64,000 bases of DNA from Candidatus Sodalis pierantonius str. SOPE. Its GTDB lineage: Bacteria > Pseudomonadota > Gammaproteobacteria > Enterobacterales > Enterobacteriaceae. A model generated the notes under the pieces. The model did not search any database and was not told where the DNA came from. It was given only the letters and a program-made list of their open reading frames with translations. Below, piece by piece: positions 20,357-31,982 of this stretch (the stretch's first letter is position 1; the number at the start of each line of letters is the position of its first letter). The position numbers and the translations under genes were made by a program. The DNA lies in contig NZ_CP006568.1 of assembly GCF_000517405.1 (NCBI RefSeq), positions 2,914,001 through 2,978,000 on the forward strand, read 5' to 3'.

Positions 20357-21397
20357 TTATATTTCATCTTGTGACGAAGCAGCGATCGCCGTCACAGTTT
20401 GACGCGGCGCCACCGAATGGCGACGTACCAGCGTCGGCATATAGAGATGGGTTTGGCTCTGATCAAGTTGCCCGGCGGTCCCTTTTAACGCCAGTTCTGT
20501 CGCCGCTACCGCCATCATGCACACGGGATAACGCACCGTGGTCAAATGCGGACTGGTGTAGCGGGACATGGGAAGGTCGTCAAAACCGATGACGGAAAAG
20601 TGCGCCGGCACGGTGATAACGTTTTCTTTCAGAGTCGCCAGCGCCCCTACCGCCATACTGTCGTTATAGACAAATACCGCGCTTAGCTGCTGGTTACGAC
20701 CCAAGAGCTCCACCATCGCCTGTTCGCCGCCGTGGAGATAAGGATCCGCCCTGACCTGCCAGCTTTGCTGCGGCTTAATGCCCGCCTCATTCATCGCCAG
20801 CAGATAACCCTGGCGCCGCTGGTGCTGGTCTTCGATATCATGATTAGAGCCGATATAGCCAATATTGCGGTGCCCTTGCTTAAGCAGCATCCGCGTCGCC
20901 ATCAATGCGCCGGCCACATTGTCCAGACCGACGCAGCGGTGCTCATAACCGGGCACGATACGATTGACCAATACCATTCCCGGCTCGCTTTGCATAAAAG
21001 CGATAAGTTCCTCGTCGCTGAGCATTTTGGCATGCACCACCAGGGCGCTGCAGCGCTGGCGAATCAAAACCTCAATGGCGTGGCGCTCTTTATCCGCCTG
21101 ATGATAGCTGTTGCTGATCAGGACGTTTTTGCGGTGCCGCTGCGCCACATCATCCACCGCTTTGACCAACGCGCCAAAGAAGGGGTCGGAGACGTCCATG
21201 ACCACCACCCCGATGGTATCGCTGCTCTGATTAGCCAGCGCCTGCGCATTGGCGTTAGGACGATAGCCTAATTGGAATACCGCTGAGAGAACGCGCTCCC
21301 TCGCCTGCTTACTGGCAGACGCGCTGTCATTTAACACCCGAGAAACGGTTGCCACTGACACACCCGCCAGGCGGGCCACATCACGAATCGTTGTCAT
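20357..21397 (-). CDS. galS: Transcriptional regulator GalS (LacI family, mgl isorepressor)
   Basis: GalS represses the mgl operon and its own gene, and responds to galactose. The 346-residue protein has a LacI-type helix-turn-helix at residues 3-25 ([21 protein letters not shown]), the hinge [12 protein letters not shown], and a periplasmic-binding-protein-like core ([48 protein letters not shown]). The end [14 protein letters not shown] is shared with enteric GalS. It stands upstream of mglB as in E. coli and is undamaged, although all three mgl genes are broken. Confidence 0.93.
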   Translation of the reverse strand: MTTIRDVARLAGVSVATVSRVLNDSASASKQARERVLSAVFQLGYRPNANAQALANQSSDTIGVVVMDVSDPFFGALVKAVDDVAQRHRKNVLISNSYHQADKERHAIEVLIRQRCSALVVHAKMLSDEELIAFMQSEPGMVLVNRIVPGYEHRCVGLDNVAGALMATRMLLKQGHRNIGYIGSNHDIEDQHQRRQGYLLAMNEAGIKPQQSWQVRADPYLHGGEQAMVELLGRNQQLSAVFVYNDSMAVGALATLKENVITVPAHFSVIGFDDLPMSRYTSPHLTTVRYPVCMMAVAATELALKGTAGQLDQSQTHLYMPTLVRRHSVAPRQTVTAIAASSQDEI

Positions 21398-21487
21398 ACA
21401 ATCAGCTCTTCCCTCATGTTTCTCATTCCTTGTGATAACAATTACGAAACATCTACGCTTATTCTAACGGATTTAAATTAAACGCAG

Positions 21488-21521
21488 CGTGAATCAGCTC
21501 ACAGGACAGAAAGCGCTTACA
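21488..21521 (+). promoter_or_regulatory. Probable CRP site and GalR/GalS operator upstream of galS
   Basis: CGTGAATCAGCTCACA at 21488-21503 fits the CRP consensus TGTGA-N6-TCACA in nine of ten positions. AGAAAGCGCTTACA at 21508-21521 resembles the gal operator core (GTAA-N-CG-N-TTAC type palindrome). Both lie about 90-125 bases before the galS start, as expected for a catabolite-activated, autoregulated galS promoter. Confidence 0.6.
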
Positions 21522-22288
21522 TCACTAAAGCTAGCTATCTGACCGCTTCAAGAAGGAGAAAGAAGATAAAAATGAAACGTTACAGTATGTTGTAACTATT
21601 TCTCTTTGATTACCATATCCCTTGATTGCCAAAGCGGAACGCTGGGTGGGGAAAGCACAGAACATTGCCGATGGCGCCCGGCCGATAGAGGCAGTACCTA
21701 CGCGGGTATATCGCGCGAGAACGAGAAAAGCCCCTCCCCCGGATATAGCGCGTTAGCTTGAGATTGTCCGCGCCCAGGGTTGTATTCCGCGCCAAAAGCG
21801 GAAAGATTGTACCTACGGCTCTATTGCGCAACAGATGCGGAAAGGCCGCCGCCACGGGGATATACCGCGCCCCATCCCAAGCGGGTCAGCATGATCGAGC
21901 GTCAAGTAGGACACACGCCATCATGCGTGACCAGTTTCGCCGTGCAGCGGGAAATCCAAAGACCTCACTCCACCGCTATCGATGCCCCCATGCCCTGCTT
22001 AATACCTAAGCCAAAGAAAAATCTGATTTTGCCGGTCGCGTCTGTTGTGCCTGAGGATAAAAAGTTATACTCAAAAAGTGATAATTTTCAATGAACGTCA
22101 TGCGTATTGCGTCGTAACAAGGTATATAGCGTGATGCGCAATACCAAAATTGGTCCAGCAATAACGAAACGTAATGGATACTGAAATTTTTAATGGATTT
22201 CTTGACTGCAACTCATTGATTTTACTTTGAAATGGACTTAGTGCTGATTAGGCTTGCTTAGCGGTCCGGCCAACTGGTGTAAATATAA
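21522..22288. other. Intergenic stretch without a recognised gene
   Basis: About 770 bases between the galS promoter and the glycosyltransferase remnant. Short related motifs recur near 21710-21870 (GGTATATCGCGC, GGATATAGCGCG and GGATATACCGCG), and GTACCTACG occurs twice. The last 150 bases are AT-rich and could hold a promoter for the downstream gene (TTGACT near 22201). I see no convincing coding frame. Confidence 0.5.
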
Positions 22289-22687
22289 ATGAAAATATTT
22301 GCAATTTGTATGGTGAAAGATGAAATCGACGTCCTGGAAAGAGCGCTACTCGCCGCGCTGCCTTGGGTCGATAAAATTTTTCTGATTGATCATGCCAGCA
22401 CGGATGGAACCTGGGAGCTTATCGATCAAAAATTCCGCCATTGGGAGAAAGTGGAAGTCTACGGTCAGATCACCGATGAATTTACCGACGGGCTACGATC
22501 GCGCGCATATAATAAATTTCGTGAACAGGCGCAGGATGGCGATTGGTGGTGCCGGCTGGACTCTGATGAATTCTATATTGATGATCCGCGCGAGTTTCTC
22601 GCCAAGATCGGCAAGCAATACGATATTGTTCAATGTGCCAGTTTTCAATATTATTTCACCGAGAAAGATGTTGAGGAATATCATCTC

Positions 22688-23742
22688 CGCTTTGTTGAAT
22701 AAATCCGAAATTTGTGACGACTTCCTCCCTATCAGGGCGATTGTTACATGATGCGGACGCTGTTTGGCATTCCTAACAACGTGATCCGGTTAAGCGCTTT
22801 GACCATTGCCATAGCCTCACCTACCTGCGCGTCATAGTCATGCAGACTCAGATGACCACCCAGAAGTGTTTTAAACCGGAACATGGCCGTTTCAGCCAGT
22901 GAACGCCGGTGATAACCTACTTTCTTTTTCCAGGTATCGTTATTGCCGCTCAGATGCTGATTTGCCACCGCATGGTTACGCTCATGGTATCGAGCTGGCC
23001 AATATTGCGCACCACTTCGCGGTGGGATAAGCGGCTTTATTTTTTTCCTCAGCAGAGCATCATGACAGTAACGCGTATCGTAAGCACTGTCAGCCGACGC
23101 TTCCCTGATTTTCCGGTGGGTTTGGTTAATCAGCCCGGGCAGCGCCTGCGCATCTGTCGTACCGCTTAGCGATAAATCGGCACAGATAATTTCATGTGTC
23201 GCGCTATCTACTGCCAGATGAAGCTTGCGCCATACTCTGCGCCTCTCAGCCCCATGCTGCCTGACTTTCCATTCGCCTTCGCCGAAGATTTTCAGGCCGG
23301 TGCCATCGATGACCAGGTGTGAGATTTCGCCGCGGGTTGGCGTTTTTATGCTGATGTCGACGGTTTTTGCTCGCCGGCTGACCAGAGAGTAATCTGGGCA
23401 GCGCAGCGACAGCCCCATCAGTTTAAAAATCGCGTCAACGAAACCCTGTAACGCCCGGAGCGAAAGGTTAAACACGCGCTTTATCATCAGAACCGTGGTA
23501 ATGGCCATATCGGTGTAGTGAAGCGGCCGGCCACGATGTTCAGGTGGTGTACTCTCAGTCCATGCAGCAATGGCTGACTCATCAAGCCATACTGTCATGT
23601 CCCCCCGCTGCCTGAGCGCATTGTTGTATGCGGGCCAGTTGGTGATTTTAAACTTTTGCTTTGCCATGGGGACCTGATTTTGAAACGAATGTAGTGATCA
23701 GAGCCGCCAGTCACCTAAAAGTTCGATTTATTCAACAAAGCC
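22688..23742 (-). mobile_element. IS5-family element, copy 4, in the glycosyltransferase gene
   Basis: A 1055-bp element starting CGCTTTGTTG and ending CAACAAAGCC, flanked by the exact 9-bp duplication TATCATCTC at 22679-22687 and 23743-23751. The transposase is on the minus strand. Confidence 0.96.
22744..23667 (-). CDS. IS5-family transposase, copy 4
   Basis: A 307-residue DDE transposase, open throughout, with the same catalytic blocks as the other copies. It is distinguished by RQRGDMTVWLDE where the others have [12 protein letters not shown]. Confidence 0.96.
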   Translation of the reverse strand: MAKQKFKITNWPAYNNALRQRGDMTVWLDESAIAAWTESTPPEHRGRPLHYTDMAITTVLMIKRVFNLSLRALQGFVDAIFKLMGLSLRCPDYSLVSRRAKTVDISIKTPTRGEISHLVIDGTGLKIFGEGEWKVRQHGAERRRVWRKLHLAVDSATHEIICADLSLSGTTDAQALPGLINQTHRKIREASADSAYDTRYCHDALLRKKIKPLIPPRSGAQYWPARYHERNHAVANQHLSGNNDTWKKKVGYHRRSLAETAMFRFKTLLGGHLSLHDYDAQVGEAMAMVKALNRITLLGMPNSVRIM

Positions 23743-24163
23743 TATCATCTCTATCCGGAACGTTATCGTGATGGTGCGTCGATCGATGCACTTAAATTTT
23801 TCGCCTGTAACAGTTCCGAGGCGCGGTTCGTTAAGTATAGAAACCGCGAGTGGAAAGAAGACAGCCTATGGCCGGTCGGCAAGTTCCCCAACCTCATCTG
23901 GCCTCATCATATACGGTTAAAACATTTCCAATATCGCTATCCTGAGCAGATCCAGCATCGTTTAGATTTGCGCACCGCCAAAGCGGCTAACAATCAATTC
24001 CGCCATGAAATTCGCGCGGATTGGGAACAGCGCATTGACAGCTCGAAGCGAATCAGTCGCGAGCAGGGCCAGGTACAAACTCACCAGAAATGGGAAAATC
24101 GCGTGGTGGATTCCAGCAAATTGCTCTTTGATGACGGTAAGCAGGACTATGTGGTCAATTCAG

Positions 24164-25486
24164 GAGCCTGTTTAGAAATTTGTGTATTTGCCTGATTTTG
24201 ATATGTTCAATTCAACATCAAAAACAGGTTAATTTATGGACGAAAAACAGTTGCAGGCTCTGGCTAACGAACTGGCCAAAAATCTCAAAACCCCTGAAGA
24301 TCTCAGTCACTTCGATCGGCTGCTGAAAAAAATCAGCGTCGAAGCAGCTCTCAATGCCGAAATGACCCAGCACCTCGGCTACGATAAAAATCAGCCTAAA
24401 CCGGGGACCAACGCCCGCAACGGCTATTCCACAAAAACCGTTACCACTGGCGATGGCCCGCTGGCGCTGCGTACTCCGCGCGCGATCGTGACGGTTCCTT
24501 TGAACCGCAACTGGTGAAGAAGAACCAGACCCGGATTACCGGGATGGATAACCAGATTTTATCGTTGTACGCCAAAGGGATGACCACCCGCGAGATCGCC
24601 GCCGCGTTCTAAAGAGCTGTATGACGCCGATGTCTCGCCGGCGCTGGTCTCAAAGGTCACCGATGCGGTCATGGAGCAGGTTGTCGAATGGCAAAACCGG
24701 CCTCTGGATGCAGTCTATCCCATTGTTTATCTTGACTGTATCGTTCTAAAAGTCCGGCAGGACAGCCGCATCATCAACAAATCTGTGTTCCTGGCACTGG
24801 GCATCAACATCGAAGGCCAGAAAGAGTTGCTAGGTATGTGGCTGGCCGAAAATGAAGGCGCAAAGTTCTGGCTGAACGTGCTGACAGAGCTGAAAAACCG
24901 CGGCCTGAACGATATCCTTATCGCCTGCGTAGACGGGCTGAAAGGTTTCCCTGACGCTATTAACGCGGTGTATCCGATCCGGAGGCGCGGCTCCAGCTGT
25001 GTATCGTGCATATGGTGCACAACAGCCTGCGGTTCGTCTCCTGGAAGGACTACAAGGCCGTCACCCGCGACCTGAAAGCTATCTATCAGGCCCCTACGGA
25101 AGAAGCCGGCGTGCAGGCGCTGGAAGCGTTCTCCAATGCCTGGGACATCCGCTACCCGCAAATAAGTCGAAGCTGGCAGGCAAACTGGGCCAATCTGGCC
25201 ACGTTCTTTGCCTACCCAACGGACATCCGCAAGGTGATCTACACGACCAACGCCATCGAGTCGTTAAACAGCGTGATCCGGCATGCCATGAAAAAGCGCA
25301 AGGTGTTCCCGACCGACGACGCAGTGAAAAAGGTGGTGTGGCTGGCGATACAGGCGGCCTCACAGAAATGGACAATGCCTTTGAGGGACTGGCGCATAGC
25401 AATGAGCCGCTTTATTATCGAGTTCGGTGACCGCCTGGACGATCACTTCTGAGAAAAGGCATTTACACAGAATCGTGTACAGGGTC
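24164..25486 (+). mobile_element. IS256-family element, copy 3 (degenerate)
   Basis: 1323 bp, 8 bases longer than the two other copies because of three small insertions in the transposase gene. Ends GAGCCTGTTTAG and GTGTACAGGGTC are intact. The flanks (TCAATTCA on the left, TCCAGGCC on the right) do not form a target duplication. The left flank is the glycosyltransferase remnant and the right flank a response-regulator gene on the other strand, so DNA between the two genes was probably lost by recombination at this element. Confidence 0.92.
24236..25452 (+). pseudogene. IS256-family transposase, copy 3, three frameshifts
   Basis: Same protein as copies 1 and 2 but disrupted. There is a 2-base GC insertion near 24480 (after LALRTPR), one extra base near 24610 (TTCTAAAGAG for TTCAAAGAG), and a 5-base duplication near 24978 (TATCCGATCCGGAGG for TATCCGGAGG). 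Together these give the 8 extra bases. Remaining pieces still match: [14 protein letters not shown] and TTNAIESLNSVIRH. It cannot produce a full transposase. Confidence 0.93.
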
Positions 25487-25761
25487 TCCAGGCCGCGTAC
25501 CCGCTCATCAATCGCGTCACGCGCGGTCAGTATCAATACCGGCACGTCGTTCCCCCGCCGGCGAAGTTGTTCCAGCAGGGTCATCCCATCGCCGTCCGGC
25601 AAACCTAAATCGAGAATAATCAGGCTATACGACATGGCGCCCAATAGCGACTCGCTTTGACGCAAGTCGGTGGCGCACTCACAGGCGAAACGCTCCTGCT
25701 CCAGCGCCTGCCGCAACCCTTCCCGCAGAAGTTTATCGTCCTCAATCACCAAAATTTTCAT
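25487..25761 (-). pseudogene. Two-component response regulator (PmrA/BasR- or QseB-like), truncated
   Basis: Only the receiver domain remains. MKILVIEDDKLLREGLRQAL from ATG 25761 gives the acidic pair, SLIILDLGLPDGDG the phospho-acceptor Asp with the DLGLPDGDG signature of OmpR-type regulators, and VPVLILTARDAIDERVRGLE the Thr switch region. IS256 copy 3 cuts it at 25487, removing the rest of the receiver (including the conserved Lys) and the DNA-binding domain. No sensor kinase gene is next to it. The exact orthologue cannot be decided from about 90 residues. Confidence 0.8.
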
Positions 25762-26083
25762 TACCCGCGATCCCAGTAACCAAGAGGTCATCCGTTCGGC
25801 ATCCCTGCGGGTGCCCGTGTCATCGACCGGCTAACCGGCGCAGGCCAGCGCGTGACGAAACACGCAGGGCCGCCACGGTCATAGCGGGTCGATGAGGGTA
25901 ATAGACCGCATTTTGACCGGCATGTTCAACCGAACCGGTAGCCTGGCCGCGAAAGCGGGCGGCAACCGCATTCTTCGGTAAAAAGTCAGGGGACGATGGC
26001 GCGGACGGCTGCCGCGGCATGCGCCACGGCGGGCGGAGCGTTCGCGCCGCGCCGGGGTGACGACGGCGCACGGTAAAACGCGC
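25762..26083. other. Intergenic stretch without a recognised gene
   Basis: 322 GC-rich bases between the yeiB stop and the start of the truncated response regulator. No coding frame with recognisable residues, no strong hairpin with a T run. Confidence 0.5.
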
Positions 26084-27247
26084 TCAAGACGACGTGTTCG
26101 GCTGCGGCGCGCCGCCGGTCAACCGCGTTAAATGGCGCCATACGCTCTCCATGGGCCCCTGACGAAAATGTCTCAGCCACAGGGCGGATACCGCCATATT
26201 CACCAGCCAAACCGCCGGCACAAACATCATCAGTTGCAGCCGGTCATAGGCCATGAAGAGCCCCAACTGATTAAACAATAGCGTACAGAGGAGGGTTTGG
26301 AGCAGATAATTGGTCAACGCCATTCTTCCGACATTGCTCAGGAGACGGATCACCGTCTTATCGGCCAATCGCGGCCAGAATCCGTACAGCAGGGCGACAT
26401 AGCCCAACACCTGAAACGGTGCACTAATTTCCCGCGGCATCTGCAATAGAAAGCCGCACCAGAGATAATCCCAACCCAGTTGCCACTGGGCCACTACCGC
26501 CGGCAGGTTGATAATCAGGCCCGTAGGGATAAGCCACAGCGCCATTCGTCGGTAATGCGCCGGCGCACGGCGGCCGGCCAGCCAACCGTTGCGCATGAGC
26601 CCCGCGCAAATCAACATTGCGCCGGCCAGCTGCCAGCCATATTGCGACGCCATCGCCAGCAGACTGCCGTGCAGCAGGTTGACCCGCTCACGCCAGGCTT
26701 CCGGGCCGCCGACGGTTTGCCAATAATGTTCATAGACGCGGTTGGCAATATCGGGCAGCCAGAAACGGCCGGGAGGCTGAGAGCCCAGCAACAGCTGAAA
26801 AATCAATAGTAACATGACCCCTAATAGATACAACACGGTACCGGTGGCGATCACATTGCGATCGCTGGGCGCCCGGCGAATCAGCCCCAAACACAGCAGG
26901 CCCACCAGGCCGTAATCCAGCAAAATATCGCCATCCCAGAAGAAGATGGCGTGAAGGAGACCAAAACCCATTAACCAGAACAGCCGCGCTCGGATCCAGC
27001 GCGTTCCGCGCGGTAACAGCAGCACCAGCCCACCGCCAAACAAGAGGGCGAACAAGGTGAGGAATTTCACCTGCGCCACCATATCCAGCACGGCCCAGGT
27101 CCAGGCTTCGCCGCGGGTAATGTTGCCGGCATAGGCGGGGTTGAGGTAAGCCGCTTTCGGCAGCCCAAAGGCGGTGATGTTCATCAGCAGGATGCCCAAA
27201 ATGGCAATCCCGCGCGCGCAATCCAACATCGCGATGCGCTGCCGCAT
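26084..27247 (-). CDS. yeiB: YeiB-like DUF418 membrane protein
   Basis: A 387-residue polytopic inner-membrane protein of the DUF418 family; function unknown. The N-terminus (RIAMLDCARGIAILGILLMNITAFG) is the family hallmark and about ten hydrophobic segments follow (LTLFALLFGGGLVLLL, LLDYGLVGLLCLGLI, LYLLGVMLLLIFQLLLG and others). The C-terminal DUF418 region contains GRMALTNYLLQTLLCTLLF. It lies next to folE as in E. coli. The frame is intact. Confidence 0.88.
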   Translation of the reverse strand: MRQRIAMLDCARGIAILGILLMNITAFGLPKAAYLNPAYAGNITRGEAWTWAVLDMVAQVKFLTLFALLFGGGLVLLLPRGTRWIRARLFWLMGFGLLHAIFFWDGDILLDYGLVGLLCLGLIRRAPSDRNVIATGTVLYLLGVMLLLIFQLLLGSQPPGRFWLPDIANRVYEHYWQTVGGPEAWRERVNLLHGSLLAMASQYGWQLAGAMLICAGLMRNGWLAGRRAPAHYRRMALWLIPTGLIINLPAVVAQWQLGWDYLWCGFLLQMPREISAPFQVLGYVALLYGFWPRLADKTVIRLLSNVGRMALTNYLLQTLLCTLLFNQLGLFMAYDRLQLMMFVPAVWLVNMAVSALWLRHFRQGPMESVWRHLTRLTGGAPQPNTSS

Positions 27248-27305
27248 GGCTAATCTCTTCTGTCAGACGGCGCTAGCGACGCCGTAATTGAGGGTTAACA
27301 ACAGA

Positions 27306-27971
27306 TTAACCGTTATGATGCGTGACAGCACGCAAAAATTCCTGGCGGGTATTTTGACTGGATTTAAACAGTCCGCCCAGCGATGTGGTAGTGGTGGTGC
27401 TGGTGGCGTCGCGGATCCCCCGCGCTTTGACGCAATAATGCACGGCATCAATGGAGACCGCCACGTTATTGGTGCCGAGCAGCGTTTGCAGCGCCAGCAG
27501 GATCTGCTGCGTCAGCCGCTCCTGCACCTGCGGCCGTTGGACAAAGAACTGCACGATACGATTGATTTTCGACAGCCCAATGACGCAGTGTTTGGGAATA
27601 TACGAGACCGTCGCCTTGCCGTCGATAATCACAAAGTGATGTTCACAGGTGCTGGTCAGCGTAATATCACGCACCGTGACCATTTCATCCACTTTCATCT
27701 TGTTTTCGATGACCGTAATTTTGGGAAAATTGGCGTAATCCAGGCCGGCGCACACCTCTTCTACGTACATCTTGGCGATGCGATGCGGCGTTTCCGCCAG
27801 GCTGTCATCGGTCAAGTCGAGGTTAAGCAGCGTCATAATGGCCGTCATGTGCTCGGCGATAAGACGTTTGCGCACTTCGTTGTCCAGCACCTCGCCCCGC
27901 AGCGGTGTTTCGAGTCCTCGGGCCAGTAAAGCTTCGCGTACCTGCGAGGCCTCTTTTGTCAGCGTTACCAT
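27306..27971 (-). CDS. folE: GTP cyclohydrolase I
   Basis: Converts GTP to 7,8-dihydroneopterin triphosphate, the first step of folate synthesis. Conserved residues: [36 protein letters not shown] (zinc Cys and His), [22 protein letters not shown], and the second zinc Cys in [13 protein letters not shown]. Start ATG 27971 ([10 protein letters not shown]) gives the usual length of about 222 residues. ATG 27977, six bases upstream, is also possible, since GGAG at about 27981-27984 is 4 bases from it and 10 from the chosen one. The C-terminus (RAVTHHNG) is normal. No lesion. Confidence 0.95.
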   Translation of the reverse strand: MVTLTKEASQVREALLARGLETPLRGEVLDNEVRKRLIAEHMTAIMTLLNLDLTDDSLAETPHRIAKMYVEEVCAGLDYANFPKITVIENKMKVDEMVTVRDITLTSTCEHHFVIIDGKATVSYIPKHCVIGLSKINRIVQFFVQRPQVQERLTQQILLALQTLLGTNNVAVSIDAVHYCVKARGIRDATSTTTTTSLGGLFKSSQNTRQEFLRAVTHHNG

Positions 27972-28101
27972 ATTCATTCTTCTCCAGCAGCCGATTCGCT
28001 CCCGCGAGGTTAACCGCAGAATGGGCAACACTCTAGTGGAGTGCGCGGGGATAATCCAGTGAATGTGTTTCATGATAGCTGACTCGTGACAACTTAGCCT
28101 G

Positions 28102-29182
28102 CTATGGTTGGCGCCACGCCAATATGCCGGCAACGGTCAGCTCCAGCATCGACGCCAGCAATGCCGGCTCAAGGCGCCCGGTCAACCAGGTGGATACCGC
28201 GGACAGCACGGGGCCCGCCAGTTGCCCCAGCGCATAGCCGCAGGTCAACAGCCCCGCCATGTAGCGCAGGTGGTCCGGTGCCTGTCGGCGGCTAGATTCG
28301 AGCGTGAGTTGCACGACGCTAAGAAAGCCGCCGCCGGTCAGCAGCGCGCCGATAATCAGGCTGCCGATACCGGGCAAGCTAATCATCAGCAAGACCCCGA
28401 GGCCCTGCGCCCACAACGTCAGCGCCAGGCGGCGGCCGGCGGACAACCGGTGGCGGGTGAGGATACCGAGTACGATGCCGGCGACGCTGGCGGCGCCAAA
28501 TACCGGCCATACCCATTGGCCAAAGGCGCTGCCGGGAAAGCGCTGCGCCTCCATCTGCGATAGGAAGGTGGCGAGCAGGATATAGCCGAAGCCCGCCAGA
28601 AAATAGCTCCATACCAGTTTTTTCAACGGCAGGCTCAGCGTCGGCAAGCTTACCGCTTGGGTAGGATACACCAGCGTGCCGCTTCGGGGTAAATTACGGC
28701 TAATGATAGCGATAAGTACCGCGGCAATAGTGCAGCAACATCGCCAGCATGCCGCTGACAAAAATACCCGCGCCGGGCCCGGCGAACACCGCCGCGCTTA
28801 ACGCCGGGCGGCGCAGGCGCAGCAGTTGATCGTTGGTCCAGGCCGCCACCAGCACCATCGCCCAACCGCTGGCCCAACCGATGATAAGCCGCAGCGCGGC
28901 ATGGCTCCAGAGCTGATGCGCGCATGCGGACAACACCGTCAAGGCTACCGCCCCCCAGACCCCGAACCACAGCCGTTTTTCCAAACCGCGCCGGGCACGC
29001 ATTGCATCAAAGGCCCCCAGCAAATAACCAAGATAATTGAAGGCCGCCACCAGCGCCGCGCTGGTCAGGGTAAGCTGACCGTCCGCTATCATGAGCGGCA
29101 CCTGCGGCGTGAAAGCAAAACGCCCTATCCCCATGGCCACTAACAACGCCAGAAAACCGCTTAATGCCACCTTTATGGCCAT
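28102..29182 (-). pseudogene. YbfB/YjiJ-family MFS transporter, frameshifted
   Basis: Starts at ATG 29182 (MAIKVALSGFLALLVAMGIGRFAFTPQVPLM), the N-terminal signature of YbfB/YjiJ-type permeases. NYLGYLLGAFDAMRARRG forms the motif-A loop. The frame is sound to GIFVSGMLAMLLHYC, then shifts near 28725 and ends in TAG. The second half continues in another frame (VLIAIISRNLPRSGTLVYP, KKLVWSYFLAGFGYILLATFLSQ, LTCGYALGQLAGPVL) to 28102. The divergent LysR gene 104 bases away is probably its regulator. Substrate unknown. Confidence 0.82.
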
Positions 29183-29285
29183 CTTAACTCCGTGACTACC
29201 CATTGTTGTTGCCAAAAGAATGTCCGATCGCCAGAATCACGGAAAATGAATAATTCAGACCAAGTTAATGACGAAATGAGAAGAT

Positions 29286-30988
<1,703 letters not shown>

Positions 30989-31003
30989 CACAAGGAGAGT
31001 GCG

Positions 31004-31852
31004 ATGAGCACAAGCGTCGAACGCATTGCCGCCCACCGCCTGCACGGCGGATGGCAATATCGCTATCGGCACCCGTCGCAGGCAACCGGCGTCCCGATGA
31101 CTTATAGCGTCTTTGTGCCGCCGGAGGCCGCGGATAAACGGCCACCGCAGGTGATATTCTAGTTGTCCTGGCTGACCTGCAACGATGAAAACTTCACCAC
31201 CAAAGCGGGCGCGCAACGCCTTGCCGCCGATCTGAATTTGCTGCTGGTGATGCCCGATACCAGCCCACGCGGTGAGGCGGTGGCGGATGACGAGGCGTAC
31301 AATTTGGGTCAAGGCGCGGGTTTTTATCTCAACGCCACGATCCCGCCCTGGTCATCCCATTACCGCATGTTCGACTATCTCAGCGACGAACTGCCGGCGC
31401 TCATCCGCCAGCAGTTCAGGACGGGTGATCGGCAGTCCATTATGGGGCATTCGATGGGCGACCACGGCGCGCTGTTAATGGCGCGGCGTCATCCGGGACG
31501 GTATTGCTCGACGTCGGCCTTTGCGCCGAGCGTTAACCCCAGCGAGGTGTCCTGGGGCCGCAAAGCGTTCGGCGAGTATTTGGGCCAGGACGAGGCACAG
31601 TGGCGGCAATGGGACAGCTGCCGGCTGCTTGCCGGCGACGACGTGCAGCCGCTGCCGGTGTTGATTGACCAAGGCGATGCCGACCCGTTTTTACCGGAAC
31701 AGCTACAGCCGGAAAAATGGGCCACGCTGGCGCGCCAGCGCCAATGGCCGCTGACGTTACGCATCCAGCCGGGCTATGACCATAGCTATTTCTTTATCGC
31801 CAGCTTTATCGACGATCATTTGCGTTTTCACGCCGGCTATCTGCACGCCTAA
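31004..31852 (+). pseudogene. frmB: S-formylglutathione hydrolase, Trp-to-amber stop
   Basis: Esterase that hydrolyses S-formylglutathione to formate and glutathione, the step after FrmA. ATG 31004 follows AGGAGAGTGCG. The frame reads MTYSVFVPPEAADKRPPQVIF and then TAG at 31160-31162, where relatives have Trp ([15 protein letters not shown] type). After the stop the same frame continues perfectly with [34 protein letters not shown] and [21 protein letters not shown]. The nucleophile motif [10 protein letters not shown] has Asp where family members usually have Gly (GHSMGGHGA). It lies 15 bases after frmA, so the pathway operon is doubly dead. Confidence 0.9.
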
Positions 31853-31982
31853 TCAGAAGGAGGCCGCTCCGCCCGGTGGAAGGGAAACCGCCGGGCGTGA
31901 GCGGTGGGCCGCCTGGCCATCGCCCTGCCGGTTTACCCACCGGCTTTCCCTTTGCCGCGCACCCGCACCCCGGCACTGTCGA

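Larger units (their letters stand above)
22289..24163 (+). pseudogene. Family 2-like glycosyltransferase, split by IS5 and truncated by IS256
   Basis: ATG 22289 begins a GT2-type sugar transferase fold: MKIFAICMVKDEIDVLERAL, then FLIDHASTDGTWELI (nucleotide-sugar binding Asp region) and WWCRLDSDEFYIDDP (a DxD-type metal motif). IS5 copy 4 (22688-23742) interrupts after VEEYHL. The rest resumes in frame after the duplicated TATCATCTC with YHLYPERYRDG, KFFACNSSEARFVKYRNREW, IWPHHIRLKHFQYRYPEQIQHR and KWENRVVDSSKLLFDDGKQ, until IS256 copy 3 at 24164 removes the 3' end. The likely role was cell-surface polysaccharide synthesis. It is absent from the matching E. coli segment, which suggests lineage-specific gain. 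Confidence 0.8.

Noticed and set aside
20346..20360. GAAACCGGTT as a gal operator for mglB
   Set aside because: It overlaps the galS stop codon, lies over 200 bases from mglB, and matches only the core; the site at 21508 fits better.
27978..28133. Longer FolE start at 28133
   Set aside because: The extra 52 residues have no family counterpart, and GGAG directly precedes the ATG pair at 27977/27971.
28826..29143. Plus-strand ORF opposite the YbfB/YjiJ-type MFS gene
   Set aside because: Composition is that of a complementary strand to membrane helices; the minus-strand frame shows clear MFS residues.
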